A stretch of DNA of 64,000 nucleotides from Thermoactinomyces intermedius. GTDB taxonomy: Bacteria > Bacillota > Bacilli > Thermoactinomycetales > Thermoactinomycetaceae. Under the pieces are notes generated by a model, which was not told the DNA's origin, searched no databases, and saw only the letters and a program-made list of their open reading frames with translations. The translations under genes and the position numbers were made by a program. Positions within the stretch are counted from its first letter, which is position 1, and every line of letters starts with the position of its first letter. Shown here one piece after another: positions 17,378 through 25,071 of this stretch. The DNA lies in assembly GCF_016055025.1 (NCBI RefSeq), contig NZ_JAECVW010000005.1. One strand, given 5' to 3'.

Positions 17378-17659
17378 ATGGGCAAAAACGCTTTATCTGA
17401 AATCAAATGCACTCTGGATGGTTTCATCGGGCAAAAAATTCGCCTTAAAGCCAATAGCGGACGCCGCAAGACCATTGAGCGAACTGGCATTTTAGAAGAG
17501 ACATATCCTTCTGTGTTCGTTGTCAAGCTGGATGAGGATCACGCTTTCAGCCGTGTTTCTTACAGCTATGCAGATATACTGACGGAATCCGTTGAATTGA
17601 CGGTTTACAGCGGGGAGAATGAACAAATTCCCGTGAAATATGTAAGATCTGCGCAATAA
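17378..17659 (+). CDS. veg: Veg protein
   Basis: A 93-residue protein clearly of the Veg family (CTLDGFIGQKIRLKANSGRR near the N-terminus, SYSYADILTESVEL later). In B. subtilis Veg is highly expressed, stimulates biofilm matrix genes by acting against SinR, and has been linked to spore outgrowth. Two consensus promoters and a good ribosome site (GTGAGGTGG) point to high expression. It is a single-gene unit with its own terminator. Confidence 0.95.
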   Translation: MGKNALSEIKCTLDGFIGQKIRLKANSGRRKTIERTGILEETYPSVFVVKLDEDHAFSRVSYSYADILTESVELTVYSGENEQIPVKYVRSAQ

Positions 17660-17663
17660 ATAT

Positions 17664-17690
17664 GAACACATCCCGATGTGTTCTTTTTTT
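17664..17690 (+). terminator. rho-independent terminator of veg
   Basis: GAACACAT and ATGTGTTC form an eight-base-pair stem around CCCG, followed by T7. Confidence 0.9.
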
Positions 17691-17706
17691 CCATACCTTT
17701 GAAAGC

Positions 17707-17736
17707 GATTACATAACGGGTGCTTGGTGCATAATA
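17707..17736 (+). promoter_or_regulatory. putative sigma-G promoter of sspF
   Basis: CATAATA at 17730-17736 fits the sigma-G -10 consensus CATnnTA. GATTA at 17707-17711, 18 bases upstream, matches four of five positions of the -35 consensus GnATR. SASP genes are forespore genes read by sigma-G. Confidence 0.5.
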
Positions 17737-17793
17737 AGAAAGCCCTGTGTTTTGCCCTTGAACCATTTGCTCTGACCCAAAGGAGGAGATCGT

Positions 17794-17976
17794 TTGGCTC
17801 GTCGGCGCGGAATCATGTCTGAAAGCTTTAAGTATGAACTGGCAAAAGATCTTGGCTTTTATGATGTGGTCAAACGCGAAGGATGGGGTGGAATCACCAC
17901 CCGTGATGCCGGGAATATGGTGAAAAGAGCGGTTCAGCTTGCGGAAGAGTATTTAAAACAGCAAGGTTCAAGGTGA
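17794..17976 (+). CDS. sspF: small acid-soluble spore protein, alpha/beta (SspF) type
   Basis: A 60-residue protein with the SASP hallmarks: the N-terminal SESFKYELAKDLGFYD block and the GGITTRDAGNMVKRAVQLAEEYL block. The first carries the Glu-x-Ala-like site region cut by the germination protease, although the exact GPR site is not clear. Such proteins coat spore DNA and protect it. It takes the sspF place between veg and ispE. The TTG start follows AAAGGAGGAGATCG. Confidence 0.9.
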   Translation: MARRRGIMSESFKYELAKDLGFYDVVKREGWGGITTRDAGNMVKRAVQLAEEYLKQQGSR

Positions 17977-17996
17977 AACCGGGGACACCCTGATTT

Positions 17997-18032
17997 AAAG
18001 AGGCTTCTCACATCCCGAGAGCCTCTTTTTTT
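17997..18032 (+). terminator. rho-independent terminator of sspF
   Basis: AAAGAGGC (17997-18004) pairs with GCCTCTTT (18021-18028), with an inner TCTC/GAGA stem and a T-run. Confidence 0.88.
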
Positions 18033-18146
18033 GCGGGAAAATATTTGTTCCCACCTACTAGTCCGGACGCATAACATGATAAAATAGTAAAATCATGTGC
18101 CGGAATTTACGGATGGCGACCGTGTGAAAATTGGAGGGAATCAATC

Positions 18147-19040
18147 TTGTTTATATCAGTCAAAGCACCAGCAAAAATCAATTTGACATTGGATGCGCTA
18201 TATAAACGTCCGGATGGTTATCATGAATTGGAGATGGTCATGACGACCGTGGATTTGTACGACAGGGTGGATCTTTCTTTAAGACCGGACTCAAAAATCA
18301 CCGTGGATTCCAGTTCCGGATTTGTCCCGCGGGATGAGAGGAACCTTGCTTACCGTGCGGCGGTATTGTTGAGGGAAAAAGCGGGAATTTCCCAAGGGGT
18401 ACATATTTACATCGATAAACAGATTCCGGTTGCCGCCGGCTTGGCGGGAGGAAGCAGCGATGCCGCGGCGGTCTTGAGAGGGTTGAATCAATTGTGGAAT
18501 TTGGGGTGGAGTTTGGAGGAATTGGCAGAGATCGGGGCCGGAATCGGTTCCGATGTCCCGTTTTGCGTTTATTCCACCACCGCACTGGCAAAAGGAAGAG
18601 GGGAAAAGTTGACGCCGCTTCCGGCTCCTCCGCCATGTTGGGTTGTTTTGGCCAAACCGGGACACGGCGTATCCACGGCGGATGTTTTTCAAAACCTGAA
18701 AGTGGACCAAATCGATCATCATCCGCAAACGGAAAAGATGATCGAGGCACTCAAACGACAGGATTATGAATCCGTTGTCCGAAACCTGGAAAACGTTTTG
18801 GAACCGGTGACTCATCACATGTACCCCACCGTGAAAAAAATAAAAGAAAAAATGCAGCGCTTTGGTGCGGACGGGGTGTTGATGTCCGGGAGCGGCCCCA
18901 CCGTATTCGGGCTGGTGAAGCAGGAACAGAGGGCCAAACGGATTGTAAACAGTTTGAAAGGCTTTTGCCAACAAGTGTTTGCCGTGAGAATGTTGGGGAA
19001 AAAACAGGTTCCGCTGCTTGAAGAAAAACGAACAAAATGA
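18147..19040 (+). CDS. ispE: 4-diphosphocytidyl-2-C-methyl-D-erythritol kinase
   Basis: A 297-residue GHMP kinase of the MEP isoprenoid pathway. It phosphorylates the 2-hydroxyl of CDP-methylerythritol. The N-terminal APAKINLTLD (residues 7-16), the GHMP glycine loop PVAAGLAGGSSDAAA (about 94-108) and the late VLMSGSGPTVFGL motif are all present. The TTG start at 18147 follows GGAGGG. Confidence 0.96.
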   Translation: MFISVKAPAKINLTLDALYKRPDGYHELEMVMTTVDLYDRVDLSLRPDSKITVDSSSGFVPRDERNLAYRAAVLLREKAGISQGVHIYIDKQIPVAAGLAGGSSDAAAVLRGLNQLWNLGWSLEELAEIGAGIGSDVPFCVYSTTALAKGRGEKLTPLPAPPPCWVVLAKPGHGVSTADVFQNLKVDQIDHHPQTEKMIEALKRQDYESVVRNLENVLEPVTHHMYPTVKKIKEKMQRFGADGVLMSGSGPTVFGLVKQEQRAKRIVNSLKGFCQQVFAVRMLGKKQVPLLEEKRTK

Positions 19041-19061
19041 TATATTTCGGTCGATATCATT
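19024..19061 (+). promoter_or_regulatory. possible operator before purR (PurBox-like site and inverted repeat)
   Basis: AAAAACGAACAAA near 19024-19036 agrees at 11 of 13 positions with the PurR box AWWWCCGAACWWT. Next to it AATGATAT (19036-19043) and ATATCATT (19054-19061) form an inverted repeat with TTCGG in the loop. In B. subtilis purR represses its own operon. The spacing between CGAA and TTCG (13 bases) is shorter than usual, so this is tentative. Confidence 0.35.
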
Positions 19062-19081
19062 CGATTTTTCGGAGGTAGTGA

Positions 19082-19912
19082 ATGGAAAAGTGGAAACGGA
19101 GTGCACGATTAACCGATATGATCCGCCAACTGCTGTTTAATCCCTATCGATTGATTCCTCTGACCGTTTTTGCGGAAAAGTATAAAGCGGCAAAATCCTC
19201 CATCAGTGAAGATTTGGATATTATCGATGAAGTGTTGCGTTCGGAGGGAAACGGCAAATTGGAGACAGTGGCCGGTGCGGCCGGCGGTGTCCGTTATATC
19301 CCGGGGTTTGGGGTGGAACATGCCCGGAAGGTCGTGCAAGAGCTGTGCGAAAAATTATCCAGTCCCGAACGCATTTTGCCGGGCGGTTTTTTGTATCTGT
19401 CTGATCTGTTGGGAGACCCCTTTTTCCTGAATCAGATCGGCCGGATTTTTGCCACGGTGTTTCAGGAACAAAACATCGATGCGGTGTTAACCGTCGAGAC
19501 CAAAGGAATTCCCATCGCCTACGCCACGGCGGCCTTGTTGGGGGTTCCGGTCACCATTGCCCGTTACGATTACCGCGTCACCGAAGGTTCCGTCGTGACC
19601 GTACACACCGTCTCGGGTTCCAGCAGACGGTTGCGCCAGTTATCCGTATCCAAAAGGAGCCTGTCTGAAGGAGCCCGTGTCCTCATTATTGACGACTTTA
19701 TGAAAGCCGGGGGCACGGTTCGGGGACTGATGGATTTGTTGAATGAATTCAAAGCAGAAGTGGTCGGAGTCGGAGTGATGTTGGAACAGCCTGCCGAGAA
19801 CCGGTTGGTGGATGACTATGTGTCACTGGCCAAAGTGACGGAAATCGATGTGAAAAAGAGGAAAGTTCAAGTGGAAGTGGGAAATGTTTTTGATGACAGG
19901 AAGGAGCGATGA
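19082..19912 (+). CDS. purR: purine operon repressor PurR
   Basis: A 276-residue repressor with an N-terminal winged helix (residues 1-75) and a phosphoribosyltransferase-fold domain whose PRPP motif is VLIIDDFMKAGGT (about residues 200-212). In B. subtilis PRPP binding releases it from purine genes. The motif is intact but the family lacks transferase activity. CGGAGGTAGTGA precedes the ATG. The stop overlaps the ridA start by four bases. Confidence 0.96.
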   Translation: MEKWKRSARLTDMIRQLLFNPYRLIPLTVFAEKYKAAKSSISEDLDIIDEVLRSEGNGKLETVAGAAGGVRYIPGFGVEHARKVVQELCEKLSSPERILPGGFLYLSDLLGDPFFLNQIGRIFATVFQEQNIDAVLTVETKGIPIAYATAALLGVPVTIARYDYRVTEGSVVTVHTVSGSSRRLRQLSVSKRSLSEGARVLIIDDFMKAGGTVRGLMDLLNEFKAEVVGVGVMLEQPAENRLVDDYVSLAKVTEIDVKKRKVQVEVGNVFDDRKER

Positions 19913-20295
19913 CCATGTTGAAAAAAGTACAAACAGAAAAAGCGCCCCAAGCAATCGGTCCTTATTCGCAAGCGGTGGTAACCGGTGAATGGATCTTTAC
20001 GTCCGGGCAAATTCCACTCACTCCGGAGGGGGAACTCGTCGGGGGAGGAATCGAAGAACAAACCCGGCAAGTGCTGGAAAACGTCAAATCGGTTCTGGAA
20101 GCCGCCGGAAGCGGTTTGGAGCAAGTGGTGAAAACCACGATCTTTCTTAAAGACATGAACCAATTTCAGACCGTGAACGAAATTTACGGCGGGTACTTCA
20201 AAGAACACCAACCGGCACGTTCATGTGTGGAAGTGTCCCGCTTGCCGAAAGACGTGTTGATTGAAATAGAAGTGATTGCAAAGAAAAATGGATAA
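19909..20295 (+). CDS. ridA: 2-iminobutanoate/2-iminopropanoate deaminase RidA
   Basis: A 128-residue Rid-family protein (YabJ). It hydrolyses reactive enamine/imine intermediates made by PLP enzymes. IGPYSQAVV near the N-terminus, the catalytic arginine in PARSCVEV and the C-terminal LIEIEVIA fit the RidA subgroup. ATG at 19909 overlaps the purR stop; ATG at 19915 is an alternative. AGGAAGGAGCG lies upstream. The purR-ridA-spoVG order is that of B. subtilis. Confidence 0.95.
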   Translation: MTMLKKVQTEKAPQAIGPYSQAVVTGEWIFTSGQIPLTPEGELVGGGIEEQTRQVLENVKSVLEAAGSGLEQVVKTTIFLKDMNQFQTVNEIYGGYFKEHQPARSCVEVSRLPKDVLIEIEVIAKKNG

Positions 20296-20327
20296 AAAAG
20301 AAAATTTGGTCAATTTATCCATTCGTG

Positions 20328-20354
20328 GAAGGATTTAATCCCACTGCCTAGAAT
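20328..20354 (+). promoter_or_regulatory. sigma-H promoter of spoVG
   Basis: GAAGGATTT (20328-20336) matches the sigma-H -35 consensus RnAGGAwWW at every position, and GAAT (20351-20354) matches the core of the -10 consensus RnnGAAT after the expected spacer. spoVG is a classical sigma-H gene in B. subtilis. Confidence 0.8.
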
Positions 20355-20405
20355 AGTAAAAATAAGCAAATTTAGTCATCATTGTAAAATAGGTGGTGGG
20401 ATTTA

Positions 20406-20708
20406 GTGGAAATTACCGATATTCGTCTTCGCAGAGTCAACCGTGAGGGAAGAATGCGCGCCATCGCATCCATCACGTTTGACAGTGAATTTGTCGTGCA
20501 TGACATTCGTGTGATTGAGGGAAATAACGGTATGTTTGTGGCAATGCCGAGCAAACGTACTCCTGACGGGGAGTTTCGCGATATTGCCCATCCCATTTCT
20601 CCGATGAGCCGTGAGAAGATCGAATCCGCGGTACTGGCCGAGTATCACCGTGCCGGAGAGATGGAGTCTCAAACCGATCCGAATAAAGCGTTGCAAGTGG
20701 ATGTATAA
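20406..20708 (+). CDS. spoVG: septation/regulatory protein SpoVG
   Basis: A 100-residue SpoVG-family protein: EITDIRLRRVNREGRMRAIAS at the start, FVVHDIRVIEGNNGMFVAMPSK in the middle and FRDIAHPI later. SpoVG proteins bind nucleic acids and affect asymmetric septation and cell-wall or virulence genes in Firmicutes. GTG start at 20406; TAGGTGGTGGGAT upstream is the likely ribosome site. It forms a single-gene unit between a sigma-H promoter and a strong terminator. Confidence 0.97.
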   Translation: MEITDIRLRRVNREGRMRAIASITFDSEFVVHDIRVIEGNNGMFVAMPSKRTPDGEFRDIAHPISPMSREKIESAVLAEYHRAGEMESQTDPNKALQVDV

Positions 20709-20746
20709 AAAATCACCCATTCCCGAAACGGAATGGGTGATTTTTT
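20706..20746 (+). terminator. rho-independent terminator of spoVG
   Basis: AATCACCCATTCC and GGAATGGGTGATT form a long perfect stem with T6 after. The flanking A-run would also let it work on the minus strand. Confidence 0.93.
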
Positions 20747-20884
20747 CGTTGCCGGCAAAGGTTTTTGATTATAATGGGGATGGGCATTCGTTTTTATACG
20801 ATGTTCAAAGGGGATTGGTTGCAATCCCATACCAATTGGGATATATTCAGGGAGGAAGTTTTGAGAAACGGGGGAACTTGGGTT

Positions 20885-22270
20885 ATGCAACAACATGTGT
20901 ATGCAGTCATTTTGGCCGCGGGAAAAGGAACCCGTATGAAATCCAAAAAACATAAAGTATTGCATCCGGTTTGTGGAAAACCTATGATTGATCACATTAT
21001 CGGTCAATTGAACCGGCTGGCGATTGAAAAAACCATTTTGGTGGTGGGGCATCAAAAAGAGGCATTGAAAGAGCATTTGAGCGGTCAAGTTGATTTTGTG
21101 GAACAAGAGGAACAACTCGGAACCGCTCATGCGGTGATGCAAGCCCGGTCCTTGTTGGAAAATGAAGAAGGAATCACGCTGGTGTTAAACGGGGACCATC
21201 CTCTTTTCACAGCGGAAACCTTCCAAAAATTGATTGAGAAACATCAGGAAACCAAAGCGGCTGCCACAGTTTTGACAGCCATCATGGATGATCCTTCCGG
21301 TTACGGACGGGTGGTCCGGCGCGAGGACGGGCAGGTGGATCGCATCGTCGAACATAAAGATGCCACGGATGCCGAACGGGAAATCCGCGAAGTGAATACC
21401 GGCACTTATTGTTTTGATAATCAAAAGCTTTTTTCCGTTTTGTCGCTGGTCAATAACGATAATGCCCAAGGTGAATACTATCTTCCTGATGTATTATCCA
21501 TTTTGCGTGATCAAGGGGAAACCATCGGTGCACAAGTGATCGGGGACCAAGAAGAAGCAATGGGAGTCAATGACCGGATCCAGCTTGCAGAAGCCAATCG
21601 GTGGATGCAGCAGCGTTTGCTTAAAGAACACATGCGAAATGGTGTGACGATTGTCGATCCGGCAAACACTTATATTGAAGCCGGTGTGAAAATCGGAGCC
21701 GATACGGTGATCGAACCGGGAACATTTTTAAGAGGGAAAACCGTGATTGGGGAAGACTGCCATATTGGTCCGCAAGCAGATCTGACCGATGTGGAGGTTG
21801 CCGATGGAACCAATATCCGTTATGCCGTCCTGGAAGACAGCAGGATCGGATCAGAGGCCAAAGTAGGTCCTTATGTCCTGGTGCGGCCGAAAACCGAACT
21901 CGGAAACCGGACCAAAGTCGGTTGTTTCATTGATCTGAAGAAAGCCAAAATCGGTGAAGGTACCAAGATTTCCCATCTGGCTTATGTCGGCGATGCCGAA
22001 GTTGGCAAGAAAGTGAACATCGGTTGCGGTGTGATCACCGTGAATTATGATGGTGTGAACAAGCATCAAACCGTGATTGAGGATGATGCGTTTATCGGAT
22101 GCAATGTGAATCTGGTGGCACCCGTTACAGTTGAACAAGGCGCTTATGTGGCGGCCGGTTCCACCATTACGGACGATGTGCCTGAAAAAGCTTTGGCCAT
22201 TGCGCGGGAGCGTCAGACAAACAAGTCCGGCTATGCGGATAAAATAAAAGCAAAGCGTGTGAAGAAATGA
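20885..22270 (+). CDS. glmU: bifunctional UDP-GlcNAc pyrophosphorylase / glucosamine-1-phosphate acetyltransferase
   Basis: A 461-residue enzyme that makes UDP-GlcNAc for the cell wall. The N-terminal pyrophosphorylase shows ILAAGKGTRMKS (residues 9-20) and LGTAHAV. The C-terminal half is a left-handed beta-helix of hexapeptide repeats ending in the acetyltransferase site (VNYDG, AYVAAGSTIT). The ATG at 20885 fits homologue length. An in-frame TTG at 20861 right after GGGAGGAAG is a real alternative and would add eight residues. prs follows in the same operon. Confidence 0.96.
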   Translation: MQQHVYAVILAAGKGTRMKSKKHKVLHPVCGKPMIDHIIGQLNRLAIEKTILVVGHQKEALKEHLSGQVDFVEQEEQLGTAHAVMQARSLLENEEGITLVLNGDHPLFTAETFQKLIEKHQETKAAATVLTAIMDDPSGYGRVVRREDGQVDRIVEHKDATDAEREIREVNTGTYCFDNQKLFSVLSLVNNDNAQGEYYLPDVLSILRDQGETIGAQVIGDQEEAMGVNDRIQLAEANRWMQQRLLKEHMRNGVTIVDPANTYIEAGVKIGADTVIEPGTFLRGKTVIGEDCHIGPQADLTDVEVADGTNIRYAVLEDSRIGSEAKVGPYVLVRPKTELGNRTKVGCFIDLKKAKIGEGTKISHLAYVGDAEVGKKVNIGCGVITVNYDGVNKHQTVIEDDAFIGCNVNLVAPVTVEQGAYVAAGSTITDDVPEKALAIARERQTNKSGYADKIKAKRVKK

Positions 22271-22293
22271 TAAAATTGGAGGAACAAATTTCT

Positions 22294-23241
22294 ATGTCTA
22301 CGGTAAGCCCTCGTCTACAAGTTTTTACGTGCAATTCCAACCCGAAACTTGCCAATGCCATTTGCGATCATTTGAATATTCCTCTCGGAAAAGCGCATGT
22401 GGGTAAATTCAGCGATGGAGAGATTCATGTAAAGCTGGATGAAAGCGTGCGCGGTTCGGATGTGTATGTGATTCAATCCACATGCAATCCGGTGAACCAA
22501 AACCTGATGGAACTGTTGGTTTTTGTGGATGCCTTGCGCCGTGCTTCGGCCGGCACCATCAATGTGGTGATTCCCTATTACGGATATGCAAGGCAGGACC
22601 GGAAAACCCGGGCCCGGGATCCCATCACCGCCAAACTGGTTGCCAATCTGATTGAGACAGCCGGTGCGGACCGGGTGATCACGATGGATTTGCATGCGAC
22701 ACAAATCCAAGGTTTCTTTGACATCCCTGTGGATCACCTGATGGGTGTCCCGATTTTGGCCGATTATTTTATCAAAAAAAATCTGGGGGATGTGGTGGTT
22801 GTCTCCCCCGACCACGGCGGAGTGATTCGTGCCCGTCGTCTCGCCGAACGGTTGGAATCTCCGATTGCGATCATCGACAAAAGACGTCCGGAGCCGAATG
22901 TGGCGGAAGTGATGAACATTGTCGGTGATGTCAAAGGAAAAACGGCGATCATCATTGATGACATCATTGACACGGCAGGAACCATTACCCTGGCCGCCAA
23001 TGCCTTGCTTGAATACGGAGCCAAAGAAGTATACACATGTTGTACCCACCCTGTTTTCTCGGGACCGGCCATTGAACGGATTCGCGACTCCAACATCACC
23101 GAGATGGTGGTGACGGACACCATCCCACTTTCGAAGGATAAACAACTGGACAAGGTTACCGTTCTTTCGGTGGCGGAGTTGATCGGTGAAGCCATCCGGC
23201 GGGTTCACAATGAGCAATCGGTCAGCAAGTTGTTCGACTGA
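22294..23241 (+). CDS. prs: ribose-phosphate pyrophosphokinase
   Basis: A 315-residue PRPP synthase supplying purine, pyrimidine, His, Trp and NAD synthesis. FSDGEIHV, the RQDRKTRARDPITAK flexible loop and the PRPP loop IIIDDIIDTAGT are all present. The ATG at 22294 follows GGAGGA; the frame is open nine codons further. It is 23 bases downstream of glmU, and PRPP is also the effector of PurR encoded nearby. Confidence 0.97.
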   Translation: MSTVSPRLQVFTCNSNPKLANAICDHLNIPLGKAHVGKFSDGEIHVKLDESVRGSDVYVIQSTCNPVNQNLMELLVFVDALRRASAGTINVVIPYYGYARQDRKTRARDPITAKLVANLIETAGADRVITMDLHATQIQGFFDIPVDHLMGVPILADYFIKKNLGDVVVVSPDHGGVIRARRLAERLESPIAIIDKRRPEPNVAEVMNIVGDVKGKTAIIIDDIIDTAGTITLAANALLEYGAKEVYTCCTHPVFSGPAIERIRDSNITEMVVTDTIPLSKDKQLDKVTVLSVAELIGEAIRRVHNEQSVSKLFD

Positions 23242-23304
23242 GGCGGGATCCGGCACAAAGTTTCTTTTTGTAATGGCTTTCAACATGTGATTTTCCAAAA
23301 TGAG

Positions 23305-23330
23305 GTTTAGATCGCGGCGAAAAAGGTTAT
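23305..23330 (+). promoter_or_regulatory. possible sigma-B-type promoter of rplY/ctc
   Basis: GTTTAG (23305-23310) and GGTTAT (23325-23330) with a 14-base spacer each differ at one position from the sigma-B consensus GTTTAA/GGGTAT. ctc of B. subtilis is a sigma-B stress gene. Whether this organism has sigma-B is not visible in the window. Confidence 0.45.
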
Positions 23331-23359
23331 ATTCCCTCTTATAGAAGGGGGATATGGAA

Positions 23360-23962
23360 ATGTCGAATGCCATTACAGCAGTAAAAAGGGAAAAGACCGG
23401 ATCTTTGAATGCCTTGAGAAAACAAGGACAAATTCCGGCGATTTTATATGGAAAGGGATTGGATCCGGTAAAGCTTGCGGTGGATTACAGTGAAGCACAA
23501 AAACATGTTCACTCGAATGGTTTTGTGGATTTAAACGTAGCAGGCAAGACGCATCGAGTAATGGTTCGAGACATCCAGAAAGACCCGATCAAATCTTCCA
23601 TTTTGCACATTGACTTTCTCAAAGTGGAAATGAATGAACCTTTGCATGTCGAGGTGCCTGTTCACCTGACAGGGGAAGCGGCCGGCGTGAAAAGCGGAGG
23701 GATTTTGGAACAGCATCTCCGCTTGGTCGAGGTGAAAGCATTGCCGTCTGATATTCCGGAATCCATTGATGTGGATGTATCCCATCTGCAGGTGGGGGAT
23801 TCCCTCTTGTTAAAAGACATCAAAATGCCAGACGGGGTGGAACTGCTTCATTTCGAACCGGAAACAACTGTGGCCACGGTCGTGCCTCCTGCCAAAAGCG
23901 AAGACATTGACAACGAAGAAACAGCCGTTGATACAGATAAAGATGAGGAAGAAACAAAATGA
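23360..23962 (+). CDS. rplY: 50S ribosomal protein L25, general stress protein Ctc form
   Basis: A 200-residue L25 of the long Ctc type: residues 1-90 are the 5S rRNA-binding L25 domain (LRKQGQIPAILYGKG) and 95-185 the TL5-like C-terminal beta domain (VPVHLTGEAAGVKSGGILEQ), followed by an acidic tail. It binds 5S rRNA in the 50S subunit. The ATG at 23360 is better spaced from GGGGGA than the ATG at 23354. Confidence 0.94.
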   Translation: MSNAITAVKREKTGSLNALRKQGQIPAILYGKGLDPVKLAVDYSEAQKHVHSNGFVDLNVAGKTHRVMVRDIQKDPIKSSILHIDFLKVEMNEPLHVEVPVHLTGEAAGVKSGGILEQHLRLVEVKALPSDIPESIDVDVSHLQVGDSLLLKDIKMPDGVELLHFEPETTVATVVPPAKSEDIDNEETAVDTDKDEEETK

Positions 23963-23963
23963 A

Positions 23964-23998
23964 GAAAAAGGCGCAATCCTTACCGGTTGCGCCTTTTT
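23964..23998 (+). terminator. rho-independent terminator of rplY
   Basis: AAAAAGGCGCAA pairs with TTGCGCCTTTTT across a ten-base loop. Confidence 0.9.
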
Positions 23999-24059
23999 CA
24001 CGATTCCATGATAAAATAAAAAAGATTGAGATGAGTACAGGGAAAGTTGGTGGTACAGG

Positions 24060-24626
24060 ATGAAGCTGATAGTCGGTTTGGGAAACCCGGGGCGACAGTA
24101 TACGCGGACACGCCATAATGTCGGTTTTTGGGTGATTGATCAACTGAGCGAACAATGGGGAATCCCCTTGGGGAAAGAAAAGTGGAAAGGCGAAGTGGGC
24201 GAAGGCTTTGTCAACGGGGAGAAAGTCATTTTATTGAAACCGATGACCTATATGAATTTGTCCGGGGAATCGGTGAAGCCGGCATTGGATTGGTTAAAAC
24301 TGGATTTGGAGGATTTGTGCGTCATTTACGACGATCTCGATTTGCCATGCGGGCAAATCCGCTTGCGGTTAAAAGGAAGTTCAGGCGGGCACAACGGGAT
24401 GAAATCCATTATCCGCCATTTGGGAACGGATCAATTTAAGCGGATCAAGATCGGCATTGACCGGCCGGCGGGAAATCTTTCGGTTCCGGATTACGTTATG
24501 TCCCCGTTTCGCCAGGAAGAATTGGAAACGGTGCTGGATGCCGTTGACCGTGCCAAAGAAGCAGTGAATGAATGGGTGAAGACGGACTTTTTGCATGCGA
24601 TGAACCAGTTTAATGTGCGGAAATAA
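24060..24626 (+). CDS. pth: peptidyl-tRNA hydrolase
   Basis: A 188-residue esterase that frees tRNA from peptidyl-tRNA. LIVGLGNPGRQYTRTRHNVGF (from residue 3; His-20 is catalytic), KPMTYMNLSGE and the SSGGHNGMKSI loop are intact. The ATG follows the weak TACAGG. The order rplY-pth-fin-mfd matches B. subtilis. Confidence 0.97.
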   Translation: MKLIVGLGNPGRQYTRTRHNVGFWVIDQLSEQWGIPLGKEKWKGEVGEGFVNGEKVILLKPMTYMNLSGESVKPALDWLKLDLEDLCVIYDDLDLPCGQIRLRLKGSSGGHNGMKSIIRHLGTDQFKRIKIGIDRPAGNLSVPDYVMSPFRQEELETVLDAVDRAKEAVNEWVKTDFLHAMNQFNVRK

Positions 24627-24665
24627 ATGTTGTTTGGGTATGGCCATGGATGCATGAGCGAAGTT

Positions 24666-24694
24666 GAATATTTTTTGTTTGAAAGCCGATACTA
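24666..24694 (+). promoter_or_regulatory. putative sigma-F/sigma-G promoter of fin
   Basis: GAATA (24666-24670) fits the forespore -35 consensus GnATR; GATACTA (24688-24694), 17 bases later, matches the -10 consensus CATnnTA at six of seven positions. fin of B. subtilis is transcribed in the forespore by sigma-F and sigma-G. Confidence 0.6.
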
Positions 24695-24725
24695 TGACTA
24701 ACACAAAGAGGCAGGAGGCATTTTC

Positions 24726-24956
24726 ATGGCCATACATTATATTTGCCGACATTGTCAAAAATCGATCGGAAGAATCGATTCTTCAAGGGTAACCGAATCC
24801 CAGTTGGGGTTTGATCAGTTGACCCCGGAAGAACGGGAAGATATAATAACCAGTGATGTTGAAGGAAACCAATTGGTGAAAGTGACTTGTGAGTCATGTC
24901 AAGAGGTATTGGAAAAAGATCCGGAACGGGTTTTGTATCCTTCACTCTTTCATTAG
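24726..24956 (+). CDS. fin: anti-sigma-F factor Fin
   Basis: A 76-residue zinc protein (YabK family) with two CxxC pairs, CRHC (residues 8-11) and CESC (about 59-62), and the conserved LGFDQLTPEEREDII. In B. subtilis Fin binds sigma-F and helps the forespore switch from sigma-F to sigma-G. AGGCAGGAGGCATTTTC precedes the ATG. With gin at 547 the window encodes two forespore anti-sigma factors. Confidence 0.94.
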   Translation: MAIHYICRHCQKSIGRIDSSRVTESQLGFDQLTPEEREDIITSDVEGNQLVKVTCESCQEVLEKDPERVLYPSLFH

Positions 24957-24996
24957 GAATAATGGCGGATATTTTTCTGATTATAATGAAAAAACG

Positions 24997-25027
24997 GCCT
25001 TGGCTGTTGATAGCTAAGGCTTCTTTT
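24997..25027 (+). terminator. rho-independent terminator of fin
   Basis: GCCTTGGCT pairs with AGCTAAGGC (one G-U pair), then TTCTTTT. Confidence 0.8.
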
Positions 25028-25071
25028 CTATTTGACCTGTAGACTGATGGAAAAAAGGGGAGGAACAACTG

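Noticed and set aside
22315..23373. 352-codon minus-strand frame
   Set aside because: Antisense to prs; no motif and no ribosome site.
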